Assembly: GCF_002300165.1 (NCBI RefSeq)
Contig: NZ_MLCE01000007.1
Coordinates: forward strand, 12,007 to 76,006
DNA: 64,000 nucleotides
Direction: 5' to 3'
Source: Streptomyces sp. Tue6028
Lineage (GTDB): Bacteria > Actinomycetota > Actinomycetes > Streptomycetales > Streptomycetaceae
The translations under genes were made by a program, and so were the position numbers. Below are positions 26,901-35,288 of this stretch, one piece after another. The notes below the pieces were generated by a model that searched no databases, was not told the DNA's origin, and was given only the letters and a program-made list of their open reading frames with translations. Every line of letters begins with the position of its first letter. Position 1 is the first letter of the stretch.

Positions 26901-27421
26901 TGCGCTTCTTCGACCGCATCAAGTGGTACCCGGTCGAGGCGGACGAGCTGCTCGAACTCCGGGCGGACATCGTCTCGGGCCGGTTCGTCCCCCGGGTCGA
27001 GGAGGGCGAGTTCTCGCTCGCCGCCCACCAGGCCTTCCTCGCCGAGCACGCCGAGTCCGTCGCGGAGTTCCGGGCCCGGCAGGGCGCGGCGTTCGCGGCG
27101 GAGCGGGACGCGTGGGAGGCGGCGGGCGAGTTCGCCCGCGCCGAGGCGGCGTCCGCCCCGACGGCCTCCGCGGCCGAGGTCGCCGTGCCGGAGGGCGGCC
27201 GTCTGGTCGAGGCCGAGTTCGCCGCGTCCGTCTGGCAGCTGAACGTCCGCCCGGGCGACACGGTGACCGCCGGTCAGCCGCTGCTGGCCCTGGAAGCCAT
27301 GAAGATGGAGTCGCGGATACCCGCGCCGATGGACGGCCTGGTCCACGAGGTACTCGCCAGGCCGGGCGACCAGGTGGAGGCGGGCACCGCGCTGCTGATC
27401 CTGGCTCCGCACGAGTCGTAG
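23906..27421 (+). CDS. Biotin-dependent urea/guanidine carboxylase
   Basis: A protein of 1171 residues. It has an N-terminal biotin carboxylase domain (LLVANRGEIAVRI, ATP-grasp loop KATGGGGGIGM, EVNTRLQVEHPVTE; about 1-450). Two carboxyltransferase modules homologous to KipA/KipI follow (AGGTLTTVQDWPGRTG start near 455; VLGLGDVYLGAP and SPWNIEFI-like PWCPWNIEFI region near 880-960). A C-terminal biotin carrier domain carries EAMKME (biotinyl Lys1133). It carboxylates urea or guanidine with ATP and bicarbonate. The two DUF1989 neighbours favour guanidine; the discriminating active-site residue was not verified by alignment. The long in-frame extension upstream of this ATG lies inside the previous gene. 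Confidence 0.93.
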   Translation: MTFDTLLVANRGEIAVRIIRTARELGLRTVAVYSDADRGAPHVRLADEAVRLGPAPAKESYLDADLVLRAAKDTGAGAVHPGYGFLSEDAAFARRCEDAGIVFVGPTPEQLELFGAKHTARAAARAAGVPLAPGTGLLDSVGEALDAASRIGYPVMLKATGGGGGIGMSACRSAGELTEAWERVQRVVSASFSSAGVFLERLVEDARHVEVQVFGDGAGHVVTLGDRDCSLQRRNQKVLEEAPAPGLPPQVRDRLAAGARDLCASVGYRSAGTVEFVYDAAREDAYFLEVNTRLQVEHPVTEEVLGIDLVAWMLRLARGESDVVRDPGPPRGHAVEARVYAEDPSRGHRPSAGLLTRVEFPGGVRVDGWVETGTEVTTSYDPMLAKVIARGPDREQALRRLDEALARTRIDGIETNLGLVRAALAEPSFRAAAHSTATLAGVTDPTPRIEVVAGGTLTTVQDWPGRTGHWQVGVPPCGPMDDLSFRLGNRALGNHEGAPGLECTLRGPSLRFTHATTVCVTGAPAAVTVDGTAVAQWEPVTVPAGAVLDVGAPDEHGLRTYVLFAGGGLDVPLFLGSAATFTLGRFGGHGGRALRTGDVLHGGSVVSGTPVPAADRPVLGSRWLVGALEGPHAAPEFFTEDDIRDFYDADWKVHFNSARTGVRLVGPKPRWARKDGGEAGLHPSNIHDTPYSVGAVDYTGDMPVLLGPDGPSLGGFVCPATVVSGERWKLGQLRPGDTVRFTPLAEDGSVRPAIVDGGVLARDGDVTFRRSGDDNLLVEFGPAQLDLALRMRAHALMEAVAAAGIDGVTDLTPGIRSLQIQADPGRLPQRELLATVREIARTLPAGDRLTVPSRTVHLPLSWDDPATREAIARYMAGVRDDAPWCPWNIEFIRRVNGLDSVADVYRTVFDAEYLVLGLGDVYLGAPVATPLDPRHRLVTTKYNPARTWTAENSVGIGGAYLCVYGMEGPGGYQFVGRTTQVWSAWQQRGAFEPGSPWLLRFFDRIKWYPVEADELLELRADIVSGRFVPRVEEGEFSLAAHQAFLAEHAESVAEFRARQGAAFAAERDAWEAAGEFARAEAASAPTASAAEVAVPEGGRLVEAEFAASVWQLNVRPGDTVTAGQPLLALEAMKMESRIPAPMDGLVHEVLARPGDQVEAGTALLILAPHES

Positions 27422-27464
27422 CACCACCGCCCGTCCCGCCGTACCTCCAGCGCAAGGAGCACCG

Positions 27465-29126
27465 ATGTCCGCCGTGACCAGGGTCCGCATGGCATACGCC
27501 CGCATCGAGGCGACGGACCGCCCGGAGATCTGGATCGACCTCCGGCCCCGCGCGGAGGCCGAGGAGGAGGCCCGCGGCATCGACGAACGCGTGGCCGCGG
27601 GCGAGCGGCTGCCGCTCGCGGGCCGCCTGTTCGCGGTCAAGGGGAACATCGACGTCGGGGGCATGCCGACCACCGCGGGGTGCCCGGCCTACGCGTACAC
27701 CCCGGAGGTGGACGCCCCGGTCGTCGCCCGGCTGCGCGCCGTCGGCGCGATCGTGCTCGGCACCACGAACCTGGACCAGTTCGCCACCGGCCTGGTCGGC
27801 ACCCGCTCCCCCTACGGTGCCGTCCGGGGTGCGCTGGACCCGGACCGCGTCAGCGGCGGCTCCAGTTCGGGTTCGGCCGTCGCGGTGGCCCTGGGCATCG
27901 TCGACTTCGCCCTCGGCACGGACACCGCGGGCTCGGGCCGCGTCCCCGCCGCGTTCAACGGCATCGTCGGACTCAAGCCGACCCGGGGTCTGGTCCCCAC
28001 GGCCGGGGTCGTCCCGGCCTGCGCCTCGCTGGACTGCGTGACCGTGTTCGCCCGGACCCTGCCGGAGGCCGAGCGGGTGCTCGCCCAGATGGTGTCCCCG
28101 CCGGGCCGCGACCTGCCGGCACTCCCCCAGCGGCTCCCCGGCCCGTGGCGGGTCGCCGTACCGCCGACGGCGCAGCTGGGCGACCTCGACGAGGGGTGGG
28201 CACCGGCGTACGAGGCGGCCGTCGAGCGGCTCGTCGCGGCGGGCGCGGAGGTGTCCACGCTCGATCTCACCGTGTTCACGGAGGCCGCCGAGATGCTCTA
28301 CGGCGGTGCGTTCGTCGCCGAGCGCTACGCCGCCGTCGGGAGCTTTGTCGACAAGTTGCTGAGCGAGGGCGGTGTGGGGCTCGACCCGACCGTCGCCGGG
28401 ATCATCACCCGCTCCCGGGACATCCCGGCCCACCAGGTGTACGCGGACCAGGAGCGGCTGGACGGGCTGCGCGCCCGGGCGCTCGCCGAGCTCGGCGACG
28501 CGGACGCCCTGCTGCTGCCGACCGCGCCCGGCCATCCCACCCTCGCCGAGGTCGCCGCCGACCCGATCGGCGCCAACGCCCGGCTGGGCCGCTTCACCAA
28601 CTCGACGAACCTCTTCGATCTGGCGGCCGTCGCCGTACCGGCCGGTCCCACACCCTCCGGTGCGCCGTTCGGTGTGATGCTGATCGGCCGCGCGTTCACC
28701 GACGAGCGCCTCGCGCACATCGCGCGGCTGCTCCAGCCGCCGCTGAGGATCGCCGTGGTCGGCGCGCATCTGTCCGATCAGCCGCTGAACCCGCAACTGC
28801 TGTCCCTGGGCGCCGAACTGGAGCGGACGACGTCCACGGCACCCGTCTACCGCCTGTACGCGCTGCCCACGACCCCGCCGAAGCCGGGGCTGGTGCATGT
28901 CGGCCCCGAGGAGGGCGGGGCCGTCGAGACCGAGGTGTGGCGGCTTCCCGCGGAGGGGCTCGGCCGGCTGCTCGACGCGCTGCCCCGGCCGATGGCGCTG
29001 GGCCGGGTGGAGCTGGCCGACGGCAGCGACGTCCCGGGCTTTCTCTGCGAACCGGCCGCGCTCGAAGGCGCCCGGGACATCACGGCGCTGGGGGGCTGGC
29101 GCGCCCACCTGCGCGCCGAGGACTGA
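27465..29126 (+). CDS. atzF: Allophanate hydrolase
   Basis: A protein of 553 residues; the ATG follows AAGGAG. It has the amidase-signature fold with the Ser-cisSer-Lys triad visible: Lys59 in FAVKGNIDV, the cis-Ser in VSGGSSSGSA (about 133-134) and nucleophile Ser157 in TDTAGSGRVP. A C-terminal domain (about 430-553) matches the extra domain of AtzF-type allophanate hydrolases. It converts allophanate to ammonia and CO2, the last step after the carboxylase and deiminase. It starts 43 bp after the carboxylase stop and is the last gene of the operon. Confidence 0.94.
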   Translation: MSAVTRVRMAYARIEATDRPEIWIDLRPRAEAEEEARGIDERVAAGERLPLAGRLFAVKGNIDVGGMPTTAGCPAYAYTPEVDAPVVARLRAVGAIVLGTTNLDQFATGLVGTRSPYGAVRGALDPDRVSGGSSSGSAVAVALGIVDFALGTDTAGSGRVPAAFNGIVGLKPTRGLVPTAGVVPACASLDCVTVFARTLPEAERVLAQMVSPPGRDLPALPQRLPGPWRVAVPPTAQLGDLDEGWAPAYEAAVERLVAAGAEVSTLDLTVFTEAAEMLYGGAFVAERYAAVGSFVDKLLSEGGVGLDPTVAGIITRSRDIPAHQVYADQERLDGLRARALAELGDADALLLPTAPGHPTLAEVAADPIGANARLGRFTNSTNLFDLAAVAVPAGPTPSGAPFGVMLIGRAFTDERLAHIARLLQPPLRIAVVGAHLSDQPLNPQLLSLGAELERTTSTAPVYRLYALPTTPPKPGLVHVGPEEGGAVETEVWRLPAEGLGRLLDALPRPMALGRVELADGSDVPGFLCEPAALEGARDITALGGWRAHLRAED

Positions 29127-29226
29127 TCCTCGGGCCTGCCCACGGCCGGCCGGGAGCCCGCGCCCGGGGACGCATCGCGCCGCCTCCCGTCCGGGGCAGC
29201 CCTGCCTTGAGCCGACGTCCGGGGAA

Positions 29227-29259
29227 GCGCGCCGCCGCCCGGTCCGGAAGGCGGCGCGC
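29227..29259. terminator. Hairpin downstream of allophanate hydrolase
   Basis: GCGCGCCGCC pairs with GGCGGCGCGC around a 13-base loop, between convergent genes. A repeated TCACGGCGGACGGCCGT (29272-29288 and 29295-29311) follows and can form a smaller stem. It probably terminates the carboxylase operon and perhaps the helicase transcript from the other side. Confidence 0.65.
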
Positions 29260-29383
29260 CCCGCGGGGACGTCACGGCGGACGGCCGTGACGTATCACGG
29301 CGGACGGCCGTCGAGGTGTCCCGGCGGCCGCCTGTCACCCGGTCCCGCCGGACGCACCCCGTCGGGGAGCGCCCGGCCCGGTC

Positions 29384-32197
29384 TCAGCCCACCGAGGAGT
29401 AGGCCACGACCCCGCGCAGCAGGGCGTCGACCGCCTTGCGCGCGTTCTTCGCGACCGTCGAACTCTCCGCCCCGGAGGGCGCCGCGGCGGCGATCTGGCC
29501 CAGGACGTCGATGACCTGCTTGCACCAGCGCACGAAGTCGCCCGCGGGCATCTCCGCCTCGCGCAGCACCTCGTCGAGCCCCTTGCCGGAGGCCCATTCG
29601 TGCGCGGCCCAGGCGAAGCCCAGGTCCGGCTCGCGCTGGCCCACGCCCTCCGTCTGGGTGATCCGGAACTCCTCCTCCAGGGCGTCGAGCCGACCCCAGA
29701 TGCGCACCATCTCGCCGAGCGCGGCCTTCGCCTTGCCGGACGGCACCTTGGGCGCCATCGCGTCGTCGGAAACCCGGGACTCGTACACCAACGCCGAGAC
29801 GCAGGCGGCGAGTTCGGCGGGGCCGAGTCCCTCCCAGACCCCGGCGCGCAGGCATTCGCTGGCGAGCAGGTCGAGTTCGCCGTAGAGCCGGGCCAGCCGC
29901 TTGCCGTGTTCGGTGACGTCGTCGCCGCGCAGATAGTCCAGCTCGGTCAGCAGGGCCACGATCCGGTCGAAGGTGCGGGCGATGGTGTTCGTCCGGCCCT
30001 CGATGCGGCGCTCCAGCTGCGAGGTGTCGCGCAGCAGCCGGTGGTAGCGCTCGGCCCAACGGGCGTGGTCCTCACGGTCGTTGCACCCGTGGCAGGGGTG
30101 GGCGCGGATCTCCGTGCGCAGCCGGGAGATCTCGCGGTCGTCGGCCGCCTGCGAGCGCTTCTTGCGGTGCCGGTCCGGGACGATGTGCCCCGCCTTCGTG
30201 CGCAGTGCCGACGCGAGGTCACGACGGGACTGCGGCGAGCGCGGATTGAAGGACTTCGGGATGCGCATCCGCTCCAGCGCCTCGACGGGCACCGGGAAGT
30301 CCATGGAGGCCAACCGCTTGACCTGGCGTTCGGACGTGAGGACCAGGGGGCGCGGGCCGTCGTGCTGCTCGAAGCCGCGGTGGCCGTTCGACCGGCCCGC
30401 GGGCAGGCCGGGGTCCAGGACCAGCGCCAGGCCCGCGTACTTCCCCGTGGGCACATGGATCACGTCGCCGGGCTTGAGCTTCTCCAGCGCGACCGCCGCC
30501 TCGGCGCGACGCTGCACCGCGCCCTGCCGGGCCAGGTCGGTCTCACGGTCCTTGAGCTCGCGGCGCAGCCGCATGTACGAGTCGAAGTCCCCGAGGTGGC
30601 AGGTCATGGACTCCTTGTAGCCCTCGAGTCCCTCCTCGTTGCGCTGGACCTGCCGGGAGATCCCGACGACCGACTTGTCGGCCTGGAACTGCGCGAAGGA
30701 CGTCTCCAGGAGCTCTCGCGAGCGGTGCCGCCCGAACTGCTCGACCAGGTTCACCGCCATGTTGTACGACGGCTTGAAGCTGGAGCGCAGCGGATAGGTG
30801 CGGGTGCCGGCGAGGCCCGCCAGGTGCTCGGGGCTGAAGCCGCGCTGCCACAGCACGACCGCGTGGCCCTCGACATCGATGCCGCGGCGCCCGGCGCGGC
30901 CGGTGAGCTGGGTGTATTCGCCGGGAGTGATGTCGGCGTGCTGCTCGCCGTTCCACTTGACGAGCTTCTCCAACACCACCGAGCGGGCGGGCATGTTGAT
31001 GCCGAGCGCGAGGGTCTCCGTCGCGAAGACGGCCTTGACCAGGCCCTGTACGAAGAGTTCCTCGACGACCTCCTTGAACGTGGGCAGCATGCCCGCGTGG
31101 TGGGCCGCGATGCCGCGCTCCAGGCCCTCCAGCCATTCGTAGTAGCCGAGGACGTGCAGGTCTTCCCTCGGGATGGAGGAGGTGCGCTCCTCCACTATGG
31201 CGCGGACCTTGGCGCGTGCCTCGTCGTCGTTCAGCCGCAGGCCCGCGTACAGGCACTGCTGGACGGCGGCCTCGCAGGCCGCGCGGCTGAAGATGAAGGT
31301 GATGGCGGGCAGCAGGCCCTCGGAGTCGAGCCGCTCGATGACCTCGGGGCGGCCCGGCGTCCACATGCGGGAGCGCTGTCTGCGCTCCCGCTCACGGTCG
31401 GCCTCGCGCATCGCCCGGCCCCGCTTGCGGTCCTGGTACGACGGCCGGCTGGCCTCCATGCGCGCCATCCGCGTGAGGTCGGGGTTGACGGCCTTCTTCT
31501 GGCCCTCGCCCTCCTCGAAGAGGTCGTACATCCGGCGTCCGGCCAGCACGTGCTGGAAGAGGGGCACGGGGCGGTGCTCGGAGACGATCACCTGGGTGTC
31601 GCCACGGACGGTGTCCAGCCAGTCGCCGAACTCCTCCGCGTTCGACACGGTCGCGGAGAGCGACACCAGCGTCACGGACTCCGGGAGGTGGATGATCACT
31701 TCCTCCCAGACGGCGCCGCGGAAGCGGTCGGAGAGGTAGTGCACCTCGTCCATGACGACATAGCCGAGTCCGAGGAGGGTCTGCGAACCCGCGTACAGCA
31801 TGTTGCGCAGCACCTCGGTGGTCATGACGACCACCGGCGCCCCGGAATTGACGCTGTTGTCCCCGGTGAGCAGGCCGACCTTGTCCGTGCCGTAACGGCG
31901 GCACAGGTCGGCGTACTTCTGGTTCGAGAGCGCCTTGATCGGCGTCGTGTAGAAGCACTTCTTGCCCTGCTGGAGGGCGAGATGGACGGCGAACTCGCCG
32001 ACGATCGTCTTGCCGGAGCCGGTGGGCGCGGCCACGAGCACACCCTTGCCCGCTTCGAGCGCCTGGCAGGCCTCGATCTGGAAGGGGTCGAGGCCGAAGT
32101 CGTACATCTCGCGGAAGGAGGCGAGCGCGGTGGCCTGCTCGGCAGCGCGCCTGCGTGCTGCCGCGTACCGCTCGGCCGGTGAGAGGTCCTCTGTCAT
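29384..32197 (-). CDS. helY: Ski2/Mtr4-like DEVH-box RNA helicase
   Basis: A protein of 937 residues from the ATG at 32197 (MTEDLSPAERY). It has Walker A AAPTGSGKT, DEVH box, SATV motif III, the helicase C-domain QLTGRAGRRGID (motif VI) and a long C-terminal region like Mtr4/Ski2 (DSH-type C-terminus). Actinobacteria keep this gene beside tatC, tatA and pafBC, as in M. tuberculosis helY, and the same order occurs here. RNA unwinding or processing is likely; the bacterial substrate is unknown to me. An in-frame codon 45 nt further upstream is less likely as start. Confidence 0.95.
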   Translation of the reverse strand: MTEDLSPAERYAAARRRAAEQATALASFREMYDFGLDPFQIEACQALEAGKGVLVAAPTGSGKTIVGEFAVHLALQQGKKCFYTTPIKALSNQKYADLCRRYGTDKVGLLTGDNSVNSGAPVVVMTTEVLRNMLYAGSQTLLGLGYVVMDEVHYLSDRFRGAVWEEVIIHLPESVTLVSLSATVSNAEEFGDWLDTVRGDTQVIVSEHRPVPLFQHVLAGRRMYDLFEEGEGQKKAVNPDLTRMARMEASRPSYQDRKRGRAMREADRERERRQRSRMWTPGRPEVIERLDSEGLLPAITFIFSRAACEAAVQQCLYAGLRLNDDEARAKVRAIVEERTSSIPREDLHVLGYYEWLEGLERGIAAHHAGMLPTFKEVVEELFVQGLVKAVFATETLALGINMPARSVVLEKLVKWNGEQHADITPGEYTQLTGRAGRRGIDVEGHAVVLWQRGFSPEHLAGLAGTRTYPLRSSFKPSYNMAVNLVEQFGRHRSRELLETSFAQFQADKSVVGISRQVQRNEEGLEGYKESMTCHLGDFDSYMRLRRELKDRETDLARQGAVQRRAEAAVALEKLKPGDVIHVPTGKYAGLALVLDPGLPAGRSNGHRGFEQHDGPRPLVLTSERQVKRLASMDFPVPVEALERMRIPKSFNPRSPQSRRDLASALRTKAGHIVPDRHRKKRSQAADDREISRLRTEIRAHPCHGCNDREDHARWAERYHRLLRDTSQLERRIEGRTNTIARTFDRIVALLTELDYLRGDDVTEHGKRLARLYGELDLLASECLRAGVWEGLGPAELAACVSALVYESRVSDDAMAPKVPSGKAKAALGEMVRIWGRLDALEEEFRITQTEGVGQREPDLGFAWAAHEWASGKGLDEVLREAEMPAGDFVRWCKQVIDVLGQIAAAAPSGAESSTVAKNARKAVDALLRGVVAYSSVG

Positions 32198-32282
32198 CGT
32201 GCTTTCGAGACTACCGGGCGGCACTGACAACACGACGATCAATATCCGGATCAGATGCTGTGAGACATGGGGTCCCCGCAGC

Positions 32283-33173
32283 TCAGGCGAGCACCACCCG
32301 CACCGCCGCCGGTACGCACTCCGCGGTCAGCGGCAGCGGCCCGAGCGGCTCTCCGTCGGCGTACCCGGTGATGCCCTCGGCGAGCAGTTCGACCTTCGCG
32401 GCCCGGTGCACGCTCACCACCGGATGATCGAGGTGCGTGCCCTTGTAGACCTTCGGGAACACCTTGAGCAGCGTCGTGCGGCTGCAGTCGCCGACGACGG
32501 TGACGTCGAACAGCCCGTCCTCCAGGTCCGCGTCCGCGCAGATCCTCATGCCGCCGCCGTACGACGATCCGTTGCCGACCGCCACGAGCGTCGCCTCGAT
32601 CTCCCGGGCCTCGCCGTCGTCGAGCGTGATCCGGAACGGGAAGGGCTTGAAGGCGGCGAGCTCGGCGAGGATCGCGAGGTCGTACTTGAAGCGGCCGGCG
32701 GGCAGACGCATGCGGTTGCCGCGGTCGTTGACGCGGGAGTCGAAGCCCGAGGCGAGGACCGTGCCGAACCAGGTGCCGTCGACCCGGCCCAGGTCGATGT
32801 CGCGCAGCCGGGACGCCTTCAGGGACTCGGCGATCCGCCGGCCCGCCGCGGCGGGGTCCTGGACGGGCAGGTCCAGGGCGCGCGCGAAGTCGTTGCCGGT
32901 GCCGACGGCGATCAGGCCGAGCGGGGTGCGGGTTCCGGCGACCGCCTGGAGGGCGAGGCTCACCATGCCGTCGCCGCCGACCGCTATGAGCGCGTCGGTG
33001 CCGCTCTCGACGGCGGCACGCGCCTGCGCGAGGGCGTCGCGCGGATTCTCACCGAGGACCGTACGGACGCTGAATCCCGCCGCCCGGAGAGCCGAAGCGG
33101 CCGGCTGCGCCGCTCGGGCGCCCCGGCCGCGTCCCGCGGTGGGATTGACGAAGAGGGTGATCTCGCTGGCCAC
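32283..33173 (-). CDS. Diacylglycerol kinase family lipid kinase
   Basis: A protein of 296 residues with a GTG start. It has the NAD/DAG-kinase fold: FVNPTAGRGRGA at the N-terminus, AVGGDGMVS (GGDG nucleotide loop, 66-69), GTGNDFAR (91-98) and the late GYADGEPLG motif. Enzymes of this family phosphorylate diacylglycerol or related lipids in the cytoplasmic membrane. It lies 31 bp downstream of tatC and is probably in the same transcription unit. Confidence 0.92.
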   Translation of the reverse strand: MASEITLFVNPTAGRGRGARAAQPAASALRAAGFSVRTVLGENPRDALAQARAAVESGTDALIAVGGDGMVSLALQAVAGTRTPLGLIAVGTGNDFARALDLPVQDPAAAGRRIAESLKASRLRDIDLGRVDGTWFGTVLASGFDSRVNDRGNRMRLPAGRFKYDLAILAELAAFKPFPFRITLDDGEAREIEATLVAVGNGSSYGGGMRICADADLEDGLFDVTVVGDCSRTTLLKVFPKVYKGTHLDHPVVSVHRAAKVELLAEGITGYADGEPLGPLPLTAECVPAAVRVVLA

Positions 33174-33203
33174 AGGGTGACCCTACGAGGTCGACGGGCT
33201 TCG

Positions 33204-34151
33204 TCAGGTCACGTCGTCATAACCGTTCACCCGGTCCGTACCCGCCTGCTCGGGCAGGGCCCGGTTGGCCGACACGGATTCGACCGCGCCGATGTCCTCA
33301 GGCGTCAGGTCGAGGTCGGAGGCCTCGTCGTCGCCCGGTCCCTCGGCCTCGCGGCGCTTCTTGCGCCGGTCGTTGAGGAGCGAGAAGACGACCGCGCCGA
33401 AGTAGAGGATCCAGATCGGCCCGGCGAGCGCCAGCATCGTCAGCGGGTCGGTGCTGGGAGTGGCGAGCGCCGCGAAGACGGTGATGCCCATGATCATGCC
33501 GCGCCACCAGCCGAGCATCCGCTTGCCGGTGAGGACGCCCGTGAGGTTGAGCATGACCAGCAGCAGAGGCAGCTCGAAGGACAGGCCGAAGACGACCACC
33601 ATGCGCGTCACGAGGTCGAGCAGGTCGTCGAGCGGCAGCAGGTTGCTGACGCCGTTCGGCGTGAAGTCGATCAGCACCTTCGCCGTGGTGGGCAGCACCT
33701 TGTACGCGAAGAAGGCGCCGCCGAAGAACAGCGGGACACCGGTCCCGACGAAGGCGTACGCGTACTTCCTCTCGTTCCTGTGCAGGCCCGGCGCGACGAA
33801 CGCCCAGAGCTGGTAGAGCCAGACCGGCGAGGCGAGCACGACACCCGCCATCAGGGAGACCTTCAGCGCCAGGGTGAACGGGGCCAGCAGACCGTTGATG
33901 GTGATCTGCGCGCACTGGTCGCCCTTGGGCATCTTCGCCAGCTCGGCGAAGGTCTTCGGACACCCGACCGAGTCCAGGACCGGCTTGGTGAAGAAGTTGA
34001 TGATGTCGTTGTAGTAGAAGGCAGCGACGACCGTGACCAGGACGATGGCCAGCATCGCCTTCGCGAGCCGGTTCCTCAGCTCACGAAGGTGCTCCGCGAG
34101 GGGCATCCGCCCCTCGGGATCCTTCTCCGTGTTGCGGGCAGACTTGAGCAA
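33204..34151 (-). CDS. tatC: Twin-arginine translocase subunit TatC
   Basis: A protein of 315 residues. It has the six-helix TatC fold with the conserved N-terminal MPLAEHLRELRNRL, the SPVWLYQLWAFVAPGLHRNERKY cytoplasmic loop in outline and FGLSFELPLLLVML. A charged C-terminal tail of about 60 residues is typical of actinobacteria. It recognises RR signal peptides of folded exported proteins. It lies downstream of tatA in the same direction. Confidence 0.97.
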   Translation of the reverse strand: MLKSARNTEKDPEGRMPLAEHLRELRNRLAKAMLAIVLVTVVAAFYYNDIINFFTKPVLDSVGCPKTFAELAKMPKGDQCAQITINGLLAPFTLALKVSLMAGVVLASPVWLYQLWAFVAPGLHRNERKYAYAFVGTGVPLFFGGAFFAYKVLPTTAKVLIDFTPNGVSNLLPLDDLLDLVTRMVVVFGLSFELPLLLVMLNLTGVLTGKRMLGWWRGMIMGITVFAALATPSTDPLTMLALAGPIWILYFGAVVFSLLNDRRKKRREAEGPGDDEASDLDLTPEDIGAVESVSANRALPEQAGTDRVNGYDDVT

Positions 34152-34198
34152 CCCACGTTCCCATCTCGTGCAGCGGGCCGGACGTCACCGGCCCTGCG

Positions 34199-34483
34199 TC
34201 AGCGCTTGGTAGTGTCCGTGGGCTCGCTGACCGGACGGGAGCTGGTCACGTCGCCGGGCGCGGCCTGGATCGTGCGCTGAGCCGGGGGCTGCTCGTCGGT
34301 GTTCGGCGGGCCCGCCGGAGCAGGGTTGCTGCCCTCGTCCTTCATCGCCTTGGCCTCGCTCTTGAGGATCCGGGCGGACTTGCCGAGGGAGCGCGCCATG
34401 TCCGGAAGCTTCTTCGCGCCGAACAGCAGGATGATGACGACGAGGATGAGAATGATCTCGGGAGCTCCGAGCCTTCCGAACAT
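34199..34483 (-). CDS. tatA: Twin-arginine translocase subunit TatA
   Basis: A protein of 94 residues. A short periplasmic N-terminus, one membrane helix (IILILVVIILLFGAKKLP, including the FG hinge) and an amphipathic helix (MARSLGKSARILKSEAKAM) precede a disordered acidic/Pro tail. This is the TatA/E pattern. It forms the translocation pore with TatC, encoded 47 bp downstream. Confidence 0.96.
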   Translation of the reverse strand: MFGRLGAPEIILILVVIILLFGAKKLPDMARSLGKSARILKSEAKAMKDEGSNPAPAGPPNTDEQPPAQRTIQAAPGDVTSSRPVSEPTDTTKR

Positions 34484-34721
34484 AAGTCTTTACCTTCTCA
34501 CCGAGGCTGCATGGTCGGGGTGCTGTCCGATCGGCCGGACATGTGTCCGATCGTCGTGCTGACAGCGATCGTAACGCTCAGGGGTGAACGCGCGGCAATC
34601 CCTGTGCGTACTCCCAGTTCGCGACCCGCGCCTCGTTCTTCGGGCCGCGACCTGCAGCGTACCTGTCGTTGCCCGAAAGGTGACAGGGCGAAAGCCCCTC
34701 GAAACGCATCACACCCACGTC

Positions 34722-34916
34722 TTACCGTGCGTCGACCGAGCTCGCGGCGCGTGCGGCGGCGGTCTCCAGTTCCTCGGCAGCCCCGCCGATCCGGCGCGCG
34801 GACTCGGAAACCTGGCGGCCGAGCCGCTCCGCCTCCACGAAGACACGGACGGCGAGGACACCGAGCACGGCGATTCCCAGGAACCCCGCGGCGATCGCAA
34901 ACATCGGCCAGAACAT
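34722..34916 (-). CDS. Small membrane-anchored protein, unknown function
   Basis: A protein of 64 residues. An N-terminal hydrophobic segment (MFAIAAGFLGIAVLGVLAVRVFV) is followed by a charged amphipathic helix (ERLGRQVSESARRIGGAAEELETAAARA) likely to coil. I do not recognise a family. It lies in the pafC-tatA interval, with the zinc-ribbon gene just upstream and tatA downstream, all on the same strand. Confidence 0.65.
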   Translation of the reverse strand: MFWPMFAIAAGFLGIAVLGVLAVRVFVEAERLGRQVSESARRIGGAAEELETAAARAASSVDAR

Positions 34917-34935
34917 GACGTCGACCCTAGAGGTT

Positions 34936-35250
34936 CTAGACGGTGGAGTGCAGACGCAGGGTGCGCACCCCGCCCCCGGTGAGCAGCTCGACGATGCGCT
35001 CCCCCGCCGGCTTGCGGACGGCCGAGCCGCACTCGGGGCAGGTGAAGGAGTAGAAGGTGGTGCGGCTGCTCGCGCCGATGGCCAGGCGCAGGGCGCCCGC
35101 CCCGAGCTCGAAGCCCGCCCGGCAGTCGGGACAGGCGGCCTTGAACATCACCTCGACCACCCTTCGCATCCCGGCGAAGGCCGTCACGGCCGACATCTCG
35201 GGCGCGCCGGCCACGCCCGCGCGTCCCGGCGCGCCGGTCCGCGGCGCCAT
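34936..35250 (-). CDS. Small zinc-ribbon (FmdB-like) protein
   Basis: About 104 residues from the ATG at 35250 (AGGAGAAGG upstream); the conserved core begins at an internal Met (35148). Two CxxC knuckles, CPDC and CPEC, about 25 residues apart, form a zinc ribbon, followed by RKPAGERIVELLTGGGVRTL. The function is unknown; such ribbons often bind nucleic acid or act in small complexes. The pafC stop lies about 40 bp upstream. Confidence 0.7.
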   Translation of the reverse strand: MAPRTGAPGRAGVAGAPEMSAVTAFAGMRRVVEVMFKAACPDCRAGFELGAGALRLAIGASSRTTFYSFTCPECGSAVRKPAGERIVELLTGGGVRTLRLHSTV

Positions 35251-35288
35251 GGTCGCCTTCTCCTGCCCGCCAGCCTTCGACGACGTGC

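Noticed and set aside
29600..32182. 860-codon open frame on the plus strand opposite helY
   Set aside because: It is a shadow of the helicase reading frame; low-complexity composition and no ribosome-binding site.
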